Of a stretch of DNA of 64,000 nt, positions 1 to 8,747 are shown piece after piece. Every line of letters starts with the position of its first letter. The stretch's first letter is position 1. The DNA is taken from the NCBI RefSeq assembly GCF_030167915.1, contig NZ_JARGNB010000001.1, positions 124,001 to 188,000 on the forward strand, given 5' to 3'. The stretch is from Aquabacterium humicola (GTDB lineage Bacteria > Pseudomonadota > Gammaproteobacteria > Burkholderiales > Burkholderiaceae_C). The notes below the pieces were generated by a model, which was given only the letters and a program-made list of their open reading frames with translations, had not been told where the DNA came from and did no database searches. The position numbers and the translations under genes were made by a program.

Positions 1-1569
1 CAGGCCGTGGCCACGCGCATCGGCGCCGAACCACAGCCGGTACGAGCGGTTGGCGAACAGCAGCTCGCCTTGCTGCACCGACAGCACCGACACCGCGGCG
101 TCCAGGCCCTCGAGCACCGTCGTGAAGCGTTCGTGCGAGGCCGACAGCTGGTCGCGGATGCGCTTGGCCTCGGTGATGTTGGTCATCGAGGTCATCCAGC
201 CGGTCTGGTGGCCGCGGGCGTCGACCAGCGGCGAGACGTACATGCGCGCATCGAACAGCGTGCCGTTCTTGCGCATCACCTTGACCTCGATGCCGCCGGC
301 CGGGCTGCGGCCCTGCAGCTCCTGCTGCAGCAGGCGGCTGTTCTCGTCGATGCGGTCGTGCGGCCAGTAGGGGTAGGGCGGCAGGCGGCCGATCAGCTCG
401 TTCTCGGTGAAGCCGGTCATCGCGCAGAAGGCCGGGTTCACGTAGCTGACGCGGCCTTCCAGGTCCATCGCGCGCATGCCGGTCAGCATGGAGTTCTCCA
501 TCGCGCGGCGGAAGTTGGTCTCGGCGACCAGCGCGCTCTGGATCTGCGACCGGCGCCGCATGTGGCGCCAGGTGCCCAGCAGCATCCACACCGTCAGCAC
601 GGACAGCGCGACGACCATCCAGAACAGCGTATTGCCGATCAGGCCGACCGAGGTGCGGTAGCCGGTGCCGCGCAGGATCAGCCCGTTGGCCGCGGGGGCC
701 AGCGGCACGTCGTTGACCAGCGCCGGCGCGCGCACGATCCCCGGCATCGGTGTCACGGAGCTCGCGATCACCCGCTCGCGCTCGTCGATCACCGCGATCG
801 CGTGGCGCGAGGTGACCTCGGCCGGCACGAAGTGGCGCAGCAGCACGTCGATGGAGTACTCGACGACCAGCGCGCCGGAGAAGCTGCCGCGGTCCAGCAG
901 CGGCACGTGCAGCTCGAAGACCATCGTGCCGGCGGGGTCCTTGAACGGCCGCGAGTAGATCGGCTGGCGCACGTCGCGCGCGGCGATGAACGCCCAGTCG
1001 GCCTCGCTCGGGCGGCTGGCTGCGGCAGCCGCCAACGCGGCGGCTTCCGCTGCGCTGGCGGCCGCGGCCTGCGCGGCCGAGCGCGCGGCGAAGCGGCCGG
1101 CGGGCGCCGGTTTCGGCGGCGGCGGCAGCTCGCGTTCGGAGAAGGCCGACTGGCGGGCGCGCACCCGGCGATCGGAACCGACCCAGCTCAGCTGCAGGAT
1201 CTCGGGCCGGTCGGCGGTGAAACGGGCGGCCTGCGCCAGGAAGTTCGGCGCCTCGAGCTCGCGGGTGACGATCTCGCGCGCCATGCGCACCAGCTGTTCC
1301 TGGTTCTCGATCAGCCGCAGCCGGATCTGCTGCTGAGCGATCTCGGTGTCGCGCTTGACGGCCTCGGCCTCGCGATCGATTTCCTCGTTGCGCAAGTACC
1401 AGAAGGCCGAAATGATCGCGGCCAGGAACAGCAGCACCGAGACCAGCGGCCCCAGCGTCGCGAAGCGGTCCTGCCGGGCCGGCGACTGCCGCCGCCACCA
1501 GCGCCCCAGCAGTCGGCGCCCCAGCGGCGTGACGCCGGGACCGGCGGGGGCAGGCTTCGAGGGAGTCAT
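1..1569 (-). CDS. PAS-domain membrane sensor (probable histidine kinase), 3' end outside window
   Basis: The first 523 codons are visible and the frame is still open at the window edge. The protein starts MTPSKPAPAG. It has a membrane helix at about residues 37-59, an extracytoplasmic region with an unusual Ala-rich stretch (about 145-180), and a second helix near 314-337. A PAS domain follows at about 345-470 (NPAFCAMTGF, then the PAC-like MTSMTNITEAKR), and a second PAS domain is just beginning at the edge. This is the layout of a two-component sensor kinase; the catalytic part would lie to the left, so kinase versus diguanylate cyclase output cannot be decided. No Shine-Dalgarno precedes the ATG. 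A GATAAT hexamer lies 8 nt upstream, suggesting a leaderless transcript. It is divergent from the pyruvate dehydrogenase operon. Confidence 0.85.
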   Translation of the reverse strand, partial: MTPSKPAPAGPGVTPLGRRLLGRWWRRQSPARQDRFATLGPLVSVLLFLAAIISAFWYLRNEEIDREAEAVKRDTEIAQQQIRLRLIENQEQLVRMAREIVTRELEAPNFLAQAARFTADRPEILQLSWVGSDRRVRARQSAFSERELPPPPKPAPAGRFAARSAAQAAAASAAEAAALAAAAASRPSEADWAFIAARDVRQPIYSRPFKDPAGTMVFELHVPLLDRGSFSGALVVEYSIDVLLRHFVPAEVTSRHAIAVIDERERVIASSVTPMPGIVRAPALVNDVPLAPAANGLILRGTGYRTSVGLIGNTLFWMVVALSVLTVWMLLGTWRHMRRRSQIQSALVAETNFRRAMENSMLTGMRAMDLEGRVSYVNPAFCAMTGFTENELIGRLPPYPYWPHDRIDENSRLLQQELQGRSPAGGIEVKVMRKNGTLFDARMYVSPLVDARGHQTGWMTSMTNITEAKRIRDQLSASHERFTTVLEGLDAAVSVLSVQQGELLFANRSYRLWFGADARGHGL

Positions 1570-1577
1570 GGCGGCCG

Positions 1578-1583
1578 ATTATC
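1578..1583 (-). promoter_or_regulatory. -10-like hexamer 8 nt before a start codon (possible leaderless promoter)
   Basis: On the minus strand GATAAT is followed by 8 nt and then the ATG of the PAS sensor gene at 1569. A transcript starting 6-8 nt after this hexamer would begin at or next to the ATG. No convincing -35 (CTGTCG at 16 nt) and no ribosome binding site is seen. Confidence 0.4.
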
Positions 1584-1664
1584 CGGGGCTGGCTGGCTCC
1601 GACAGCCACCCGGGCGAAGGGAAGCCTCTACGTAGTTTCACGATGCAAAATCGACTCGCGCCAT

Positions 1665-1692
1665 TTGAAAACTGATGGCGTCTGTGTCAAAC
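1665..1692 (+). promoter_or_regulatory. candidate promoter of the pyruvate dehydrogenase operon
   Basis: TTGAAA at 1665-1670 is followed after 16 nt by TCAAAC at 1687-1692, in the locally AT-richer stretch 1639-1700 of the divergent region. The -35 is good and the -10 is weak. It would give a leader of about 40 nt before the aceE ATG at 1741. Confidence 0.35.
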
Positions 1693-1740
1693 TTCGCGCG
1701 CCCCGCCCGACCCAGACGAATTGCCACAGGAGACCCCGCG

Positions 1741-4455
1741 ATGTCCGCAGTGCCCTCTTCCTTCCTCGGTGCCGCCGCGAACGATGCCGATGCCCAGGAA
1801 ACCCGTGAATGGCTCGAAGCGCTCGACGCCGTCATCGCCAACGAGGGCCCCGAGCGCGCCCACTTCCTGCTCGAGCAGCTGATCGACGAGGCCCGCCAGG
1901 CCGGCATCGACCGCCCGTTCTCGGCCAACACCGCCTACGTCAACACCATCCCGCCGGACCAGGAAGAGCGCTGCCCCGGCAACCTGGAGATCGAGGAGCG
2001 CCTGCGCGCCTACATGCGCTGGAACGCGATGGCGATGGTCGTCAAGGCCAACCGGCTCGACCCGGCCGACGGCGGCGACCTGGGCGGCCACATCTCGTCG
2101 TTCGCGTCGGTGGCGACGATGTTCGGCGCCGGCTTCAACCACTTCTGGCATGCCGCCACCGAGGACCACGGCGGCGACCTGCTGTACATCCAGGGCCACT
2201 CGGCGCCCGGCATCTACGCCCGCGCCTTCATGGAAGGCCGCATCAGCGAAGAGCAGCTGCTGAGCTTCCGCCAGGAAGTCGACGGCAAGGGCCTGTCGAG
2301 CTACCCGCATCCGAAGCTGATGCCTGAGTTCTGGCAGTTCCCGACCGTCTCGATGGGCCTGGGCCCGCTGATGGCGATCTACCAGGCGCGGTTCCTGAAG
2401 TACCTGCACGCGCGTGGCATCGCCAACACCGAGAACCGCAAGGTCTGGGTCTTCTGCGGCGACGGCGAGATGGACGAGCCGGAATCGCTGGGCGCCATCG
2501 GCCTCGCGGCGCGCGAGAAGCTGGACAACCTGATCTTCGTCATCAACTGCAACCTGCAGCGCCTGGACGGTCCGGTGCGCGGCAACGGCAAGATCATCCA
2601 GGAGCTCGAAGGCGAGTTCCGCGGCTCGGGCTGGAACGTCATCAAGCTGCTGTGGGGCGGCTACTGGGATCCGCTGCTGGCGCGCGACAAGGAGCACGTG
2701 CTGCGCAAGATCATGATGGACACCGTCGACGGCGACTACCAGGCGATGAAGGCCAACGACGGCGCCTACGTGCGCAAGCACTTCTTCGGCCAGCATCCGA
2801 AGGCGCTGGAGATGGTCGCCAAGATGAGCGACGACGACATCTGGCGCCTGCAGCGCGGCGGCCACGACCCGCAGAAGGTCTACGCGGCCTACCACCGCGC
2901 GGTCAACCACAAGGGCCAGCCGACGGTGCTGCTGATCAAGACCGTCAAGGGCTTCGGCATGGGCAAGGCCGCGGAAGGCAAGAACACCGCGCACCAGGCC
3001 AAGAAGCTGACCGACGACGACATCAAGAGCATGCGCGATCGCTTCAACATCCCCGTCAGCGACGAGCAGCTCGCCAAGGACATCCCGTTCTACCGTCCGG
3101 CCGACGACACGCCGGAGATGAAGTACCTGCAGGAACGCCGCAAGGCGCTGGGCGGCTACCTGCCCAAGCGCCGTCCGAAGGCAGAGGAGCAGCTGCCGGT
3201 GCCCCCGCTCGAGACCTTCAAGGCCGTGCTCGAGCCGACGGCCGAAGGCCGCGAGATCTCGACCACGCAGGCCTACGTGCGCTTCCTGACCGCGCTGCTG
3301 CGCGACAAGCAGCTGGGCCCCCGCACGGTGCCGATCCTCGTCGACGAGGCGCGCACCTTCGGCATGGAAGGCCTGTTCCGCCAGATCGGCATCTACAACC
3401 CCGAGGGCCAGAAGTACACGCCGGTCGACAAGGACCAGGTCATGTACTACAAGGAGGACAAGGCCGGCCAGATCCTGCAGGAAGGCATCAACGAGGCGGG
3501 CGGCATGAGCTCGTGGATCGCCGCGGCGACGTCGTACTCGACGAACAACCGCATCATGATCCCGTTCTATGTCTACTACTCGATGTTCGGCTTCCAGCGC
3601 ATCGGCGACCTGGCGTGGGCCGCGGGCGACATGCAGGCGCGCGGCTTCCTGCTCGGTGGCACCTCGGGCCGCACGACGCTGAACGGCGAGGGCCTGCAAC
3701 ACGAGGACGGCCACAGCCACATCCTGGCCGGCACGATCCCGAACTGCGTCTGCTACGACCCGAGCTTCGCGCACGAGGTCGCGGTGATCATGCACCATGG
3801 CCTGAAGCGCATGGTCGAGCAGCAGGACAACGTCTTCTACTACATCACGCTGCTCAACGAGAACTATGCGATGCCCGGCCTGACCCCGGGCACCGAAGCG
3901 CAGATCATCAAGGGCATGTACCTGCTGCAGGATGCGAAGCCGAAGGCCAAGCAGCCGAGCGTGAACCTGCTCGGCTCGGGCACCATCCTGCGCGAGTCGA
4001 TGGCCGCGAAGGAACTGCTCGAGAAGGACTGGGGCATCGCCGCGAAGGTGTGGAGCTGCCCGAGCTTCAACGAGCTGGCCCGCGACGGCCAGGATGCCGA
4101 GCGCTGGAACCTGCTGCACCCGACGGAGACGCCGCGCGTGCCCTTCATCGCCCAGCAGCTCGACAAGCACGCCGGCCCGGTGATCGCCTCGACCGACTAC
4201 ATGAAGAACTACTGCGAGCAGGTGCGCGCGTTCCTGCCCAAGGGCCGCACGTTCAAGGTGCTGGGCACCGACGGCTTCGGCCGCAGCGACTTCCGCAGCA
4301 AGCTGCGCGAGCACTTCGAGATCAACCGCCACTACATCGTGGTCGCCGCGCTGAAGGCGCTGGCCGACGAAGGCACCGTGCCGGTCGCCAAGGTGGCCGA
4401 GGCGATCGCCAAGTACGGCATCAACGCCGACAAGATCAACCCGCTCTACGCATAA
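1741..4455 (+). CDS. aceE: pyruvate dehydrogenase E1 component, homodimeric type
   Basis: Thiamine-diphosphate enzyme that decarboxylates pyruvate and reductively acetylates the lipoyl groups of E2. The 904-residue product has the length of the homodimeric (gammaproteobacterial-type) E1. The ThDP/Mg motif region GDGEMDEPESLGAI, with the downstream INCNLQRLDGPV segment, is nearly as in Escherichia coli AceE. An in-frame ATG at 1675 exists, but the start at 1741 (MSAVPSSF) is chosen because AGGAG lies about 8 nt upstream and the extra 22 residues are low-complexity and non-conserved. It is the first gene of the operon aceE-aceF-BPH-lpdA, with 24 nt to aceF. Confidence 0.97.
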   Translation: MSAVPSSFLGAAANDADAQETREWLEALDAVIANEGPERAHFLLEQLIDEARQAGIDRPFSANTAYVNTIPPDQEERCPGNLEIEERLRAYMRWNAMAMVVKANRLDPADGGDLGGHISSFASVATMFGAGFNHFWHAATEDHGGDLLYIQGHSAPGIYARAFMEGRISEEQLLSFRQEVDGKGLSSYPHPKLMPEFWQFPTVSMGLGPLMAIYQARFLKYLHARGIANTENRKVWVFCGDGEMDEPESLGAIGLAAREKLDNLIFVINCNLQRLDGPVRGNGKIIQELEGEFRGSGWNVIKLLWGGYWDPLLARDKEHVLRKIMMDTVDGDYQAMKANDGAYVRKHFFGQHPKALEMVAKMSDDDIWRLQRGGHDPQKVYAAYHRAVNHKGQPTVLLIKTVKGFGMGKAAEGKNTAHQAKKLTDDDIKSMRDRFNIPVSDEQLAKDIPFYRPADDTPEMKYLQERRKALGGYLPKRRPKAEEQLPVPPLETFKAVLEPTAEGREISTTQAYVRFLTALLRDKQLGPRTVPILVDEARTFGMEGLFRQIGIYNPEGQKYTPVDKDQVMYYKEDKAGQILQEGINEAGGMSSWIAAATSYSTNNRIMIPFYVYYSMFGFQRIGDLAWAAGDMQARGFLLGGTSGRTTLNGEGLQHEDGHSHILAGTIPNCVCYDPSFAHEVAVIMHHGLKRMVEQQDNVFYYITLLNENYAMPGLTPGTEAQIIKGMYLLQDAKPKAKQPSVNLLGSGTILRESMAAKELLEKDWGIAAKVWSCPSFNELARDGQDAERWNLLHPTETPRVPFIAQQLDKHAGPVIASTDYMKNYCEQVRAFLPKGRTFKVLGTDGFGRSDFRSKLREHFEINRHYIVVAALKALADEGTVPVAKVAEAIAKYGINADKINPLYA

Positions 4456-4479
4456 GACCAACCGCGGAGACAACGAGCC

Positions 4480-6180
4480 ATGGCATTGGTGGAAGTCAAG
4501 GTCCCGGACATCGGCGACTTCAAGGACGTCGCGGTGATCGAGCTGCTGGTCAAGCCCGGCGACACGGTCAAGGCCGAGCAGAGCCTGATCACGGTGGAAA
4601 GCGACAAGGCGTCGATGGAGATTCCGTCGAGCCACTCGGGCGTCATCAAGGAACTCAAGGTCGCGATGGGCGACAAGGTCAACGAAGGCACGCTGCTGGC
4701 GATGCTGGAGACCGACGGTGCCGCCGCACCGGCCCCTGCGCCGGCGGCGGCACTGGCCGCGACCGCGGCCGCCCCCGCACCGACGCCGCCCGCCGCCGCC
4801 CCCGCTGCCGCGGCCCCCGCGTCGGCACCGGCCGCCGGTGGCCTCGTCGAGGTGACCGTGCCCGACATCGGCGACTTCGCCGAGGTCGCGGTGATCGAGG
4901 TGATGGTCAAGCCCGGCGAGACGATCAAGGTCGAGCAGAGCCTGATCACCGTCGAGTCCGACAAGGCGTCGATGGAGATCCCGTCGAGCCATGCCGGTGT
5001 CGTCAAGGAGATCAAGGTCAAGGTCGGCGACAAGGTGTCCAAGGGCTCGGCGGTGCTGGTGGTCGAAGCCGCCGGTGGTGCGGCCGCGCCGGCACCTGCG
5101 CCTGCCGCGCCTGCACCCGCGGCAGCCGCCGCCGCGCCGGCACCGGCCGCGAGCGCATCGGCCCCTGCGCCGGCCGCCGGCGAGCGCACTTCGCCCACCG
5201 CCGCGCTGCCGCCGCACGAGCCCAGCGCACCGAAGGGCGCGCTGCCGCACGCGTCGCCATCGATCCGCAAGTTCGCGCGCGAGCTCGGCGTGCCGCTCGA
5301 CGAGGTCAAGGGCAGCGGACCGAAGGGCCGCATCACGCAGGACGACCTGCAGGGCTTCGTCAAGAACGTGATGGCCGGTGCCGTGCAGACGTCGGCGCAG
5401 AAGGCCAAGGCCCCGGCCGCCGCGGGCGCGGCCGCCGGCGGCGCGTTCCCCGGCCTGCTGCCGTGGCCGCAGGTCGACTTCACGAAGTTCGGCCCGGTCG
5501 AGCGCAAGGATCTCTCGCGCATCAAGAAGATCTCGGGCGCGAACCTGCACCGCAACTGGGTGGTGATCCCGCACGTCACGAACCACGACGATGCCGACAT
5601 CACCGAGCTCGAGGCCTTCCGCGTCCAGCTGAACAAGGAAAACGAGAAGTCCGGCATCAAGGTCACGATGCTGGCCTTCCTGATCAAGGCCTCGGTCGCC
5701 GCGCTGAAGAAGTTCCCCGAGTTCAACAGCTCGCTCGACGGTGAGCAGCTGGTGATGAAGAACTACTTCCACATCGGCTTCGCGGCCGACACGCCGAACG
5801 GCCTCGTCGTGCCGGTGATCAAGGACGCCGACAAGAAGGGCGTGCTGCAGATCAGCCAGGAGATGAGCGAGCTGGCGAAGAAGGCGCGCGACGGCAAGCT
5901 GGGCCCGGCGGACATGAGCGGCGGCTGCTTCAGCATCAGCTCGCTGGGCGGCATCGGCGGGCGCTACTTCACCCCGATCATCAACGCGCCGGAAGTCTCG
6001 ATCCTCGGTGTCTGCAAGAGCAGCATGGAGCCGCGCTGGGACGGCAAGGCCTTCGTGCCGCGCCTGATCCTGCCGCTGAGCCTGAGCTGGGACCACCGCG
6101 TGATCGACGGGGCGTCGGCCGCGCGCTTCAACGCCTATCTGGCGTCTATCCTGGCCGACTTCCGCCGCGTCCTGCTATGA
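4480..6180 (+). CDS. aceF: dihydrolipoyllysine-residue acetyltransferase, E2 of pyruvate dehydrogenase
   Basis: Transfers acetyl groups from lipoyl-lysine to CoA and forms the core of the complex. The 566 residues contain two lipoyl domains (about 2-78 and 123-197) with the DKASMEIPS lipoylation motif; the modified lysines are K43 and K162. Two long Ala/Pro linkers (about 80-120 and 200-250) follow each domain. A peripheral-subunit-binding domain (about 262-300, PSIRKFARELGV) precedes the catalytic chloramphenicol-acetyltransferase-like domain, which ends in the active-site motif SWDHRVIDGA. GGAGA precedes the ATG. The stop codon overlaps the ATG of the next gene (ATGA). Confidence 0.97.
   Translation: MALVEVKVPDIGDFKDVAVIELLVKPGDTVKAEQSLITVESDKASMEIPSSHSGVIKELKVAMGDKVNEGTLLAMLETDGAAAPAPAPAAALAATAAAPAPTPPAAAPAAAAPASAPAAGGLVEVTVPDIGDFAEVAVIEVMVKPGETIKVEQSLITVESDKASMEIPSSHAGVVKEIKVKVGDKVSKGSAVLVVEAAGGAAAPAPAPAAPAPAAAAAAPAPAASASAPAPAAGERTSPTAALPPHEPSAPKGALPHASPSIRKFARELGVPLDEVKGSGPKGRITQDDLQGFVKNVMAGAVQTSAQKAKAPAAAGAAAGGAFPGLLPWPQVDFTKFGPVERKDLSRIKKISGANLHRNWVVIPHVTNHDDADITELEAFRVQLNKENEKSGIKVTMLAFLIKASVAALKKFPEFNSSLDGEQLVMKNYFHIGFAADTPNGLVVPVIKDADKKGVLQISQEMSELAKKARDGKLGPADMSGGCFSISSLGGIGGRYFTPIINAPEVSILGVCKSSMEPRWDGKAFVPRLILPLSLSWDHRVIDGASAARFNAYLASILADFRRVLL
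4507..4542 (+). repeat. 36-bp exact repeat in a lipoyl-domain coding segment (copy 1)
   Basis: These 36 bases, coding for the start of the first lipoyl domain of aceF, are identical to 6827-6862 in lpdA. They are paralogous lipoyl-domain sequences kept identical at the DNA level 2.3 kb apart, so recombination between them is conceivable. Confidence 0.85.
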
Positions 6181-6761
6181 CCACCGTCGCGGTCGCTCGC
6201 AAGAACGGCCAGGTCGCGATCGCCGCCGATGCGCTGGTGACCTTCGGCGACACGCGCCTGGCCCACGGCTACGAAGCGAACGACAAGGTCTTTCGCATCG
6301 GGGACTCGTGGGTCGGCATGGCTGGTACGACTGCTCACTTCCCGGTGCTGCGCAAGGCCCTGGGCGGGCTGCCGCCGGACGAGCTGAAGCTGCACTCGCG
6401 CGACGAGGTGTTCGACACCTTCCTGAAGCTGCACCCGAAGCTGAAGGACCACTTCTTCCTGAATACCAAGGAAGAGGATGCCGACCCGTACGAGAGCAGC
6501 CAGTTCACGGTGCTGATCGCCAATGCGAGCGGCATCTTCGGCGTCTACTCGTACCGCGAGGTGTTCGAGTTCGACCGCTTCTGGGCCATCGGCTCGGGCC
6601 GCAGCTTCGCGCTCGGCGCGATGCTCGCGACCTGGGACAAGGCGAAGACCGCGCGCGAGGTCGCAGAGATGGGCGTGCGCGCCGGCTGCGAGTTCGACAA
6701 GAACTCCGCTGGCCCGATCCGGGTGCATTTCATGAAGCTGCGCGCCGACAGCGTGCGCTGA
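6177..6761 (+). CDS. bacterial proteasome homologue (BPH-type, HslV-like Ntn-hydrolase)
   Basis: A 194-residue protein that reads like a proteasome beta subunit/HslV. The N-terminal Met-Thr-Thr would expose a catalytic Thr after Met removal. Family positions are kept: Asp18 (in IAADALVTFGDT), Lys37 (NDKVF), the Gly-rich VGMAGTT strand, and the IGSGRSFALGA segment matching the GSG turn of HslV. Betaproteobacteria proteasome homologues (BPH), distinct from HslV and Anbu, are a described group of self-compartmentalising double rings; this looks like one. It overlaps the aceF stop by 4 nt and precedes lpdA by 38 nt, so it should be co-expressed with pyruvate dehydrogenase. No ATPase partner is adjacent. 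Substrate unknown. Confidence 0.8.
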   Translation: MTTVAVARKNGQVAIAADALVTFGDTRLAHGYEANDKVFRIGDSWVGMAGTTAHFPVLRKALGGLPPDELKLHSRDEVFDTFLKLHPKLKDHFFLNTKEEDADPYESSQFTVLIANASGIFGVYSYREVFEFDRFWAIGSGRSFALGAMLATWDKAKTAREVAEMGVRAGCEFDKNSAGPIRVHFMKLRADSVR

Positions 6762-6799
6762 TTTCCTGCCCGACAAGCAACAACGAAAGGTTGACAGCG

Positions 6800-8599
6800 A
6801 TGGCGCTGATCGAAGTGAAGGTGCCCGACATCGGCGACTTCAAGGACGTCGCGGTGATCGAGATCCTGGTCAAGCCGGGCGATGCGATCAAGGTCGAGCA
6901 GAGCCTGGTGACCGTGGAGTCGGACAAGGCCTCGATGGAGATTCCGTCGAACGCGGCCGGCGTCGTCAAGGAGCTGAAGGTGCAGCTCGGCGACAAGGTC
7001 AACGAAGGCTCGCTGCTGCTGCTGCTCGAAGGCAGCGGCCAGGCAGCGGCCGCCGCGCCGGCCCCTGCGCCGGCTGCTGCGCCGGCTCCTGCGGCCGCTT
7101 CGCCCGCGCCGGCACCGGCCGCCGCTGCACCGGCCCCGCAGGCCGCCAGTTACGCCGGCGGTGCCGACCTCGAGTGCGACATGCTGGTGCTGGGCGCCGG
7201 TCCCGGCGGCTACTCGGCCGCGTTCCGCGCCGCCGATCTCGGCATGAAGACCGTGCTGGTCGAGCGCTACGCGACGCTCGGTGGCGTCTGCCTGAACGTC
7301 GGCTGCATCCCGTCGAAGGCGCTGCTGCACGTCGCCGCAGTGATGGACGAGGTCAGCCACTTCGCGGCGCTGGGCGTCGAGTTCGGCGCGCCGAAGCTGG
7401 ACCTGAAGAAGCTGCTCGCGCACAAGAACAAGGTGGTCGGCAAGCTGACCGGCGGCCTGACGGCGATGGCCAAGATGCGCAAGGTCACCGTCGTGCGCGG
7501 CTACGGCACGTTCGCCGACCCGCACCACGTGACGGTCGAGGAAACCTCGGGCGACGGGCAGGGCAAGACCGGCAAGACGCAGACCATCCGCTTCAAGCAC
7601 TGCATCATCGCGGCCGGTTCGCAGGCCGTGCGCCTGCCCTTCCTGCCGGACGATCCGCGCATCGTCGACTCCACCGGTGCGCTGGAGCTGCGCGACAACC
7701 CGAAGCGCATGCTGATCGTCGGCGGCGGCATCATCGGCCTCGAGATGGGCACGGTGTACTCCACGCTCGGCGCGCGGCTGGATGTCGTCGAGATGCTCGA
7801 CGGCCTGATGCAGGGCGCGGATCGCGACCTGGTCAAGGTGTGGCAGAAGATGAACGCGCCGCGCTTCGACAACATCATGCTGAAGACCAAGACCGTCGGC
7901 GCCGAGGCGACCAAGGACGGCATCCTGGTGCGCTTCGAAGGCGAGGGCGCGCCGAAGGAACCGCAGCTGTACGACCTCGTGCTGCAGGCGGTGGGCCGCA
8001 GCCCGAACGGCAAGAAGATCGGCGCCGAGAAGGCCGGCGTGATCGTCGGCGAACGCGGCTTCATTCCGGTGGACGTGCAGATGCGCACCAACGTGCCGCA
8101 CATCTTCGCGATCGGCGACATCGTCGGCAATCCGATGCTGGCGCACAAGGCGGTGCACGAGGCGCACGTCGCGGCCGAGGTCGCCTCGGGCGACAGCAAG
8201 GCGCAGTTCGATGCGCGCGTGATCCCGTCGGTGGCCTACACCGACCCCGAGGTCGCCTGGGTCGGCCTGACCGAGGACGAGGCCAAGGCCCGCGGCATCA
8301 AGGTCAAGAAGGGCCTGTTCCCGTGGACCGCGTCGGGCCGCGCGATCGCCAACGGCCGCGACGAAGGCTTCACCAAGCTGCTGTTCGATGCCGAGACGCA
8401 TCGCATCCTCGGCGGCGGCATCGTCGGCACGCATGCCGGCGACATGATCGGCGAGATCGCGCTGGCGATCGAGATGGGCGCCGACGAGGTCGACATCGGC
8501 AAGACCATCCACCCGCACCCGACGCTCGGCGAGAGCATCGGCATGGCGGCCGAGGTCGCGCACGGCACCTGCACGGACCTGCCGCCGCAGAGGCGCTGA
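6800..8599 (+). CDS. lpdA: dihydrolipoamide dehydrogenase (E3) with N-terminal lipoyl domain
   Basis: FAD enzyme that reoxidises dihydrolipoyl groups with NAD+. The 599 residues begin with a lipoyl domain (about 2-78, DKASMEIPS with K43) very similar to the first domain of AceF. An Ala/Pro linker follows, then the pyridine-nucleotide disulfide oxidoreductase: FAD-binding GAGPGGYSAA near residue 133, redox-active pair in GGVCLNVGCIPSK, NAD-binding GGGIIGLE, and the C-terminal dimerisation domain with the HPHPTLGE active-site motif. Lipoyl-bearing E3 proteins are known in Ralstonia and relatives. The start at 6800 has GAAAGG 9 nt upstream; the frame is open further upstream, inside the previous gene. 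Confidence 0.96.
   Translation: MALIEVKVPDIGDFKDVAVIEILVKPGDAIKVEQSLVTVESDKASMEIPSNAAGVVKELKVQLGDKVNEGSLLLLLEGSGQAAAAAPAPAPAAAPAPAAASPAPAPAAAAPAPQAASYAGGADLECDMLVLGAGPGGYSAAFRAADLGMKTVLVERYATLGGVCLNVGCIPSKALLHVAAVMDEVSHFAALGVEFGAPKLDLKKLLAHKNKVVGKLTGGLTAMAKMRKVTVVRGYGTFADPHHVTVEETSGDGQGKTGKTQTIRFKHCIIAAGSQAVRLPFLPDDPRIVDSTGALELRDNPKRMLIVGGGIIGLEMGTVYSTLGARLDVVEMLDGLMQGADRDLVKVWQKMNAPRFDNIMLKTKTVGAEATKDGILVRFEGEGAPKEPQLYDLVLQAVGRSPNGKKIGAEKAGVIVGERGFIPVDVQMRTNVPHIFAIGDIVGNPMLAHKAVHEAHVAAEVASGDSKAQFDARVIPSVAYTDPEVAWVGLTEDEAKARGIKVKKGLFPWTASGRAIANGRDEGFTKLLFDAETHRILGGGIVGTHAGDMIGEIALAIEMGADEVDIGKTIHPHPTLGESIGMAAEVAHGTCTDLPPQRR
6827..6862 (+). repeat. 36-bp exact repeat in a lipoyl-domain coding segment (copy 2)
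   Basis: Identical over 36 bases to 4507-4542 in aceF. Encodes the beginning of the lipoyl domain of lpdA. Confidence 0.85.
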
Positions 8600-8747
8600 G
8601 CAGCGCTGCCACGGCGAGGACGCGGCCATCGTGTCCTCCCGACAGCCGTTCGTGACACGCGGCGCACTCTGCGCCGCCGCTGTTGCCTCAAGTTACCGGC
8701 TGCAACGGTCGACAACCTATCAGGCGTGCCCCCCGGCAGGCCCCTGA

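Noticed and set aside
7-1635. Plus-strand open frame of about 540 codons at the left edge
   Set aside because: Antisense to the PAS sensor gene, whose translation shows real PAS and membrane motifs; the plus-strand translation is repetitive His/Arg/Ala without motifs.
1687-6096. Very long open frame (about 1470 codons) on the minus strand opposite aceE-aceF
   Set aside because: Arises from strong GC third-position bias; composition is Arg/His/Leu/Asp-rich with no motif, and it lies wholly antisense to two certain genes.
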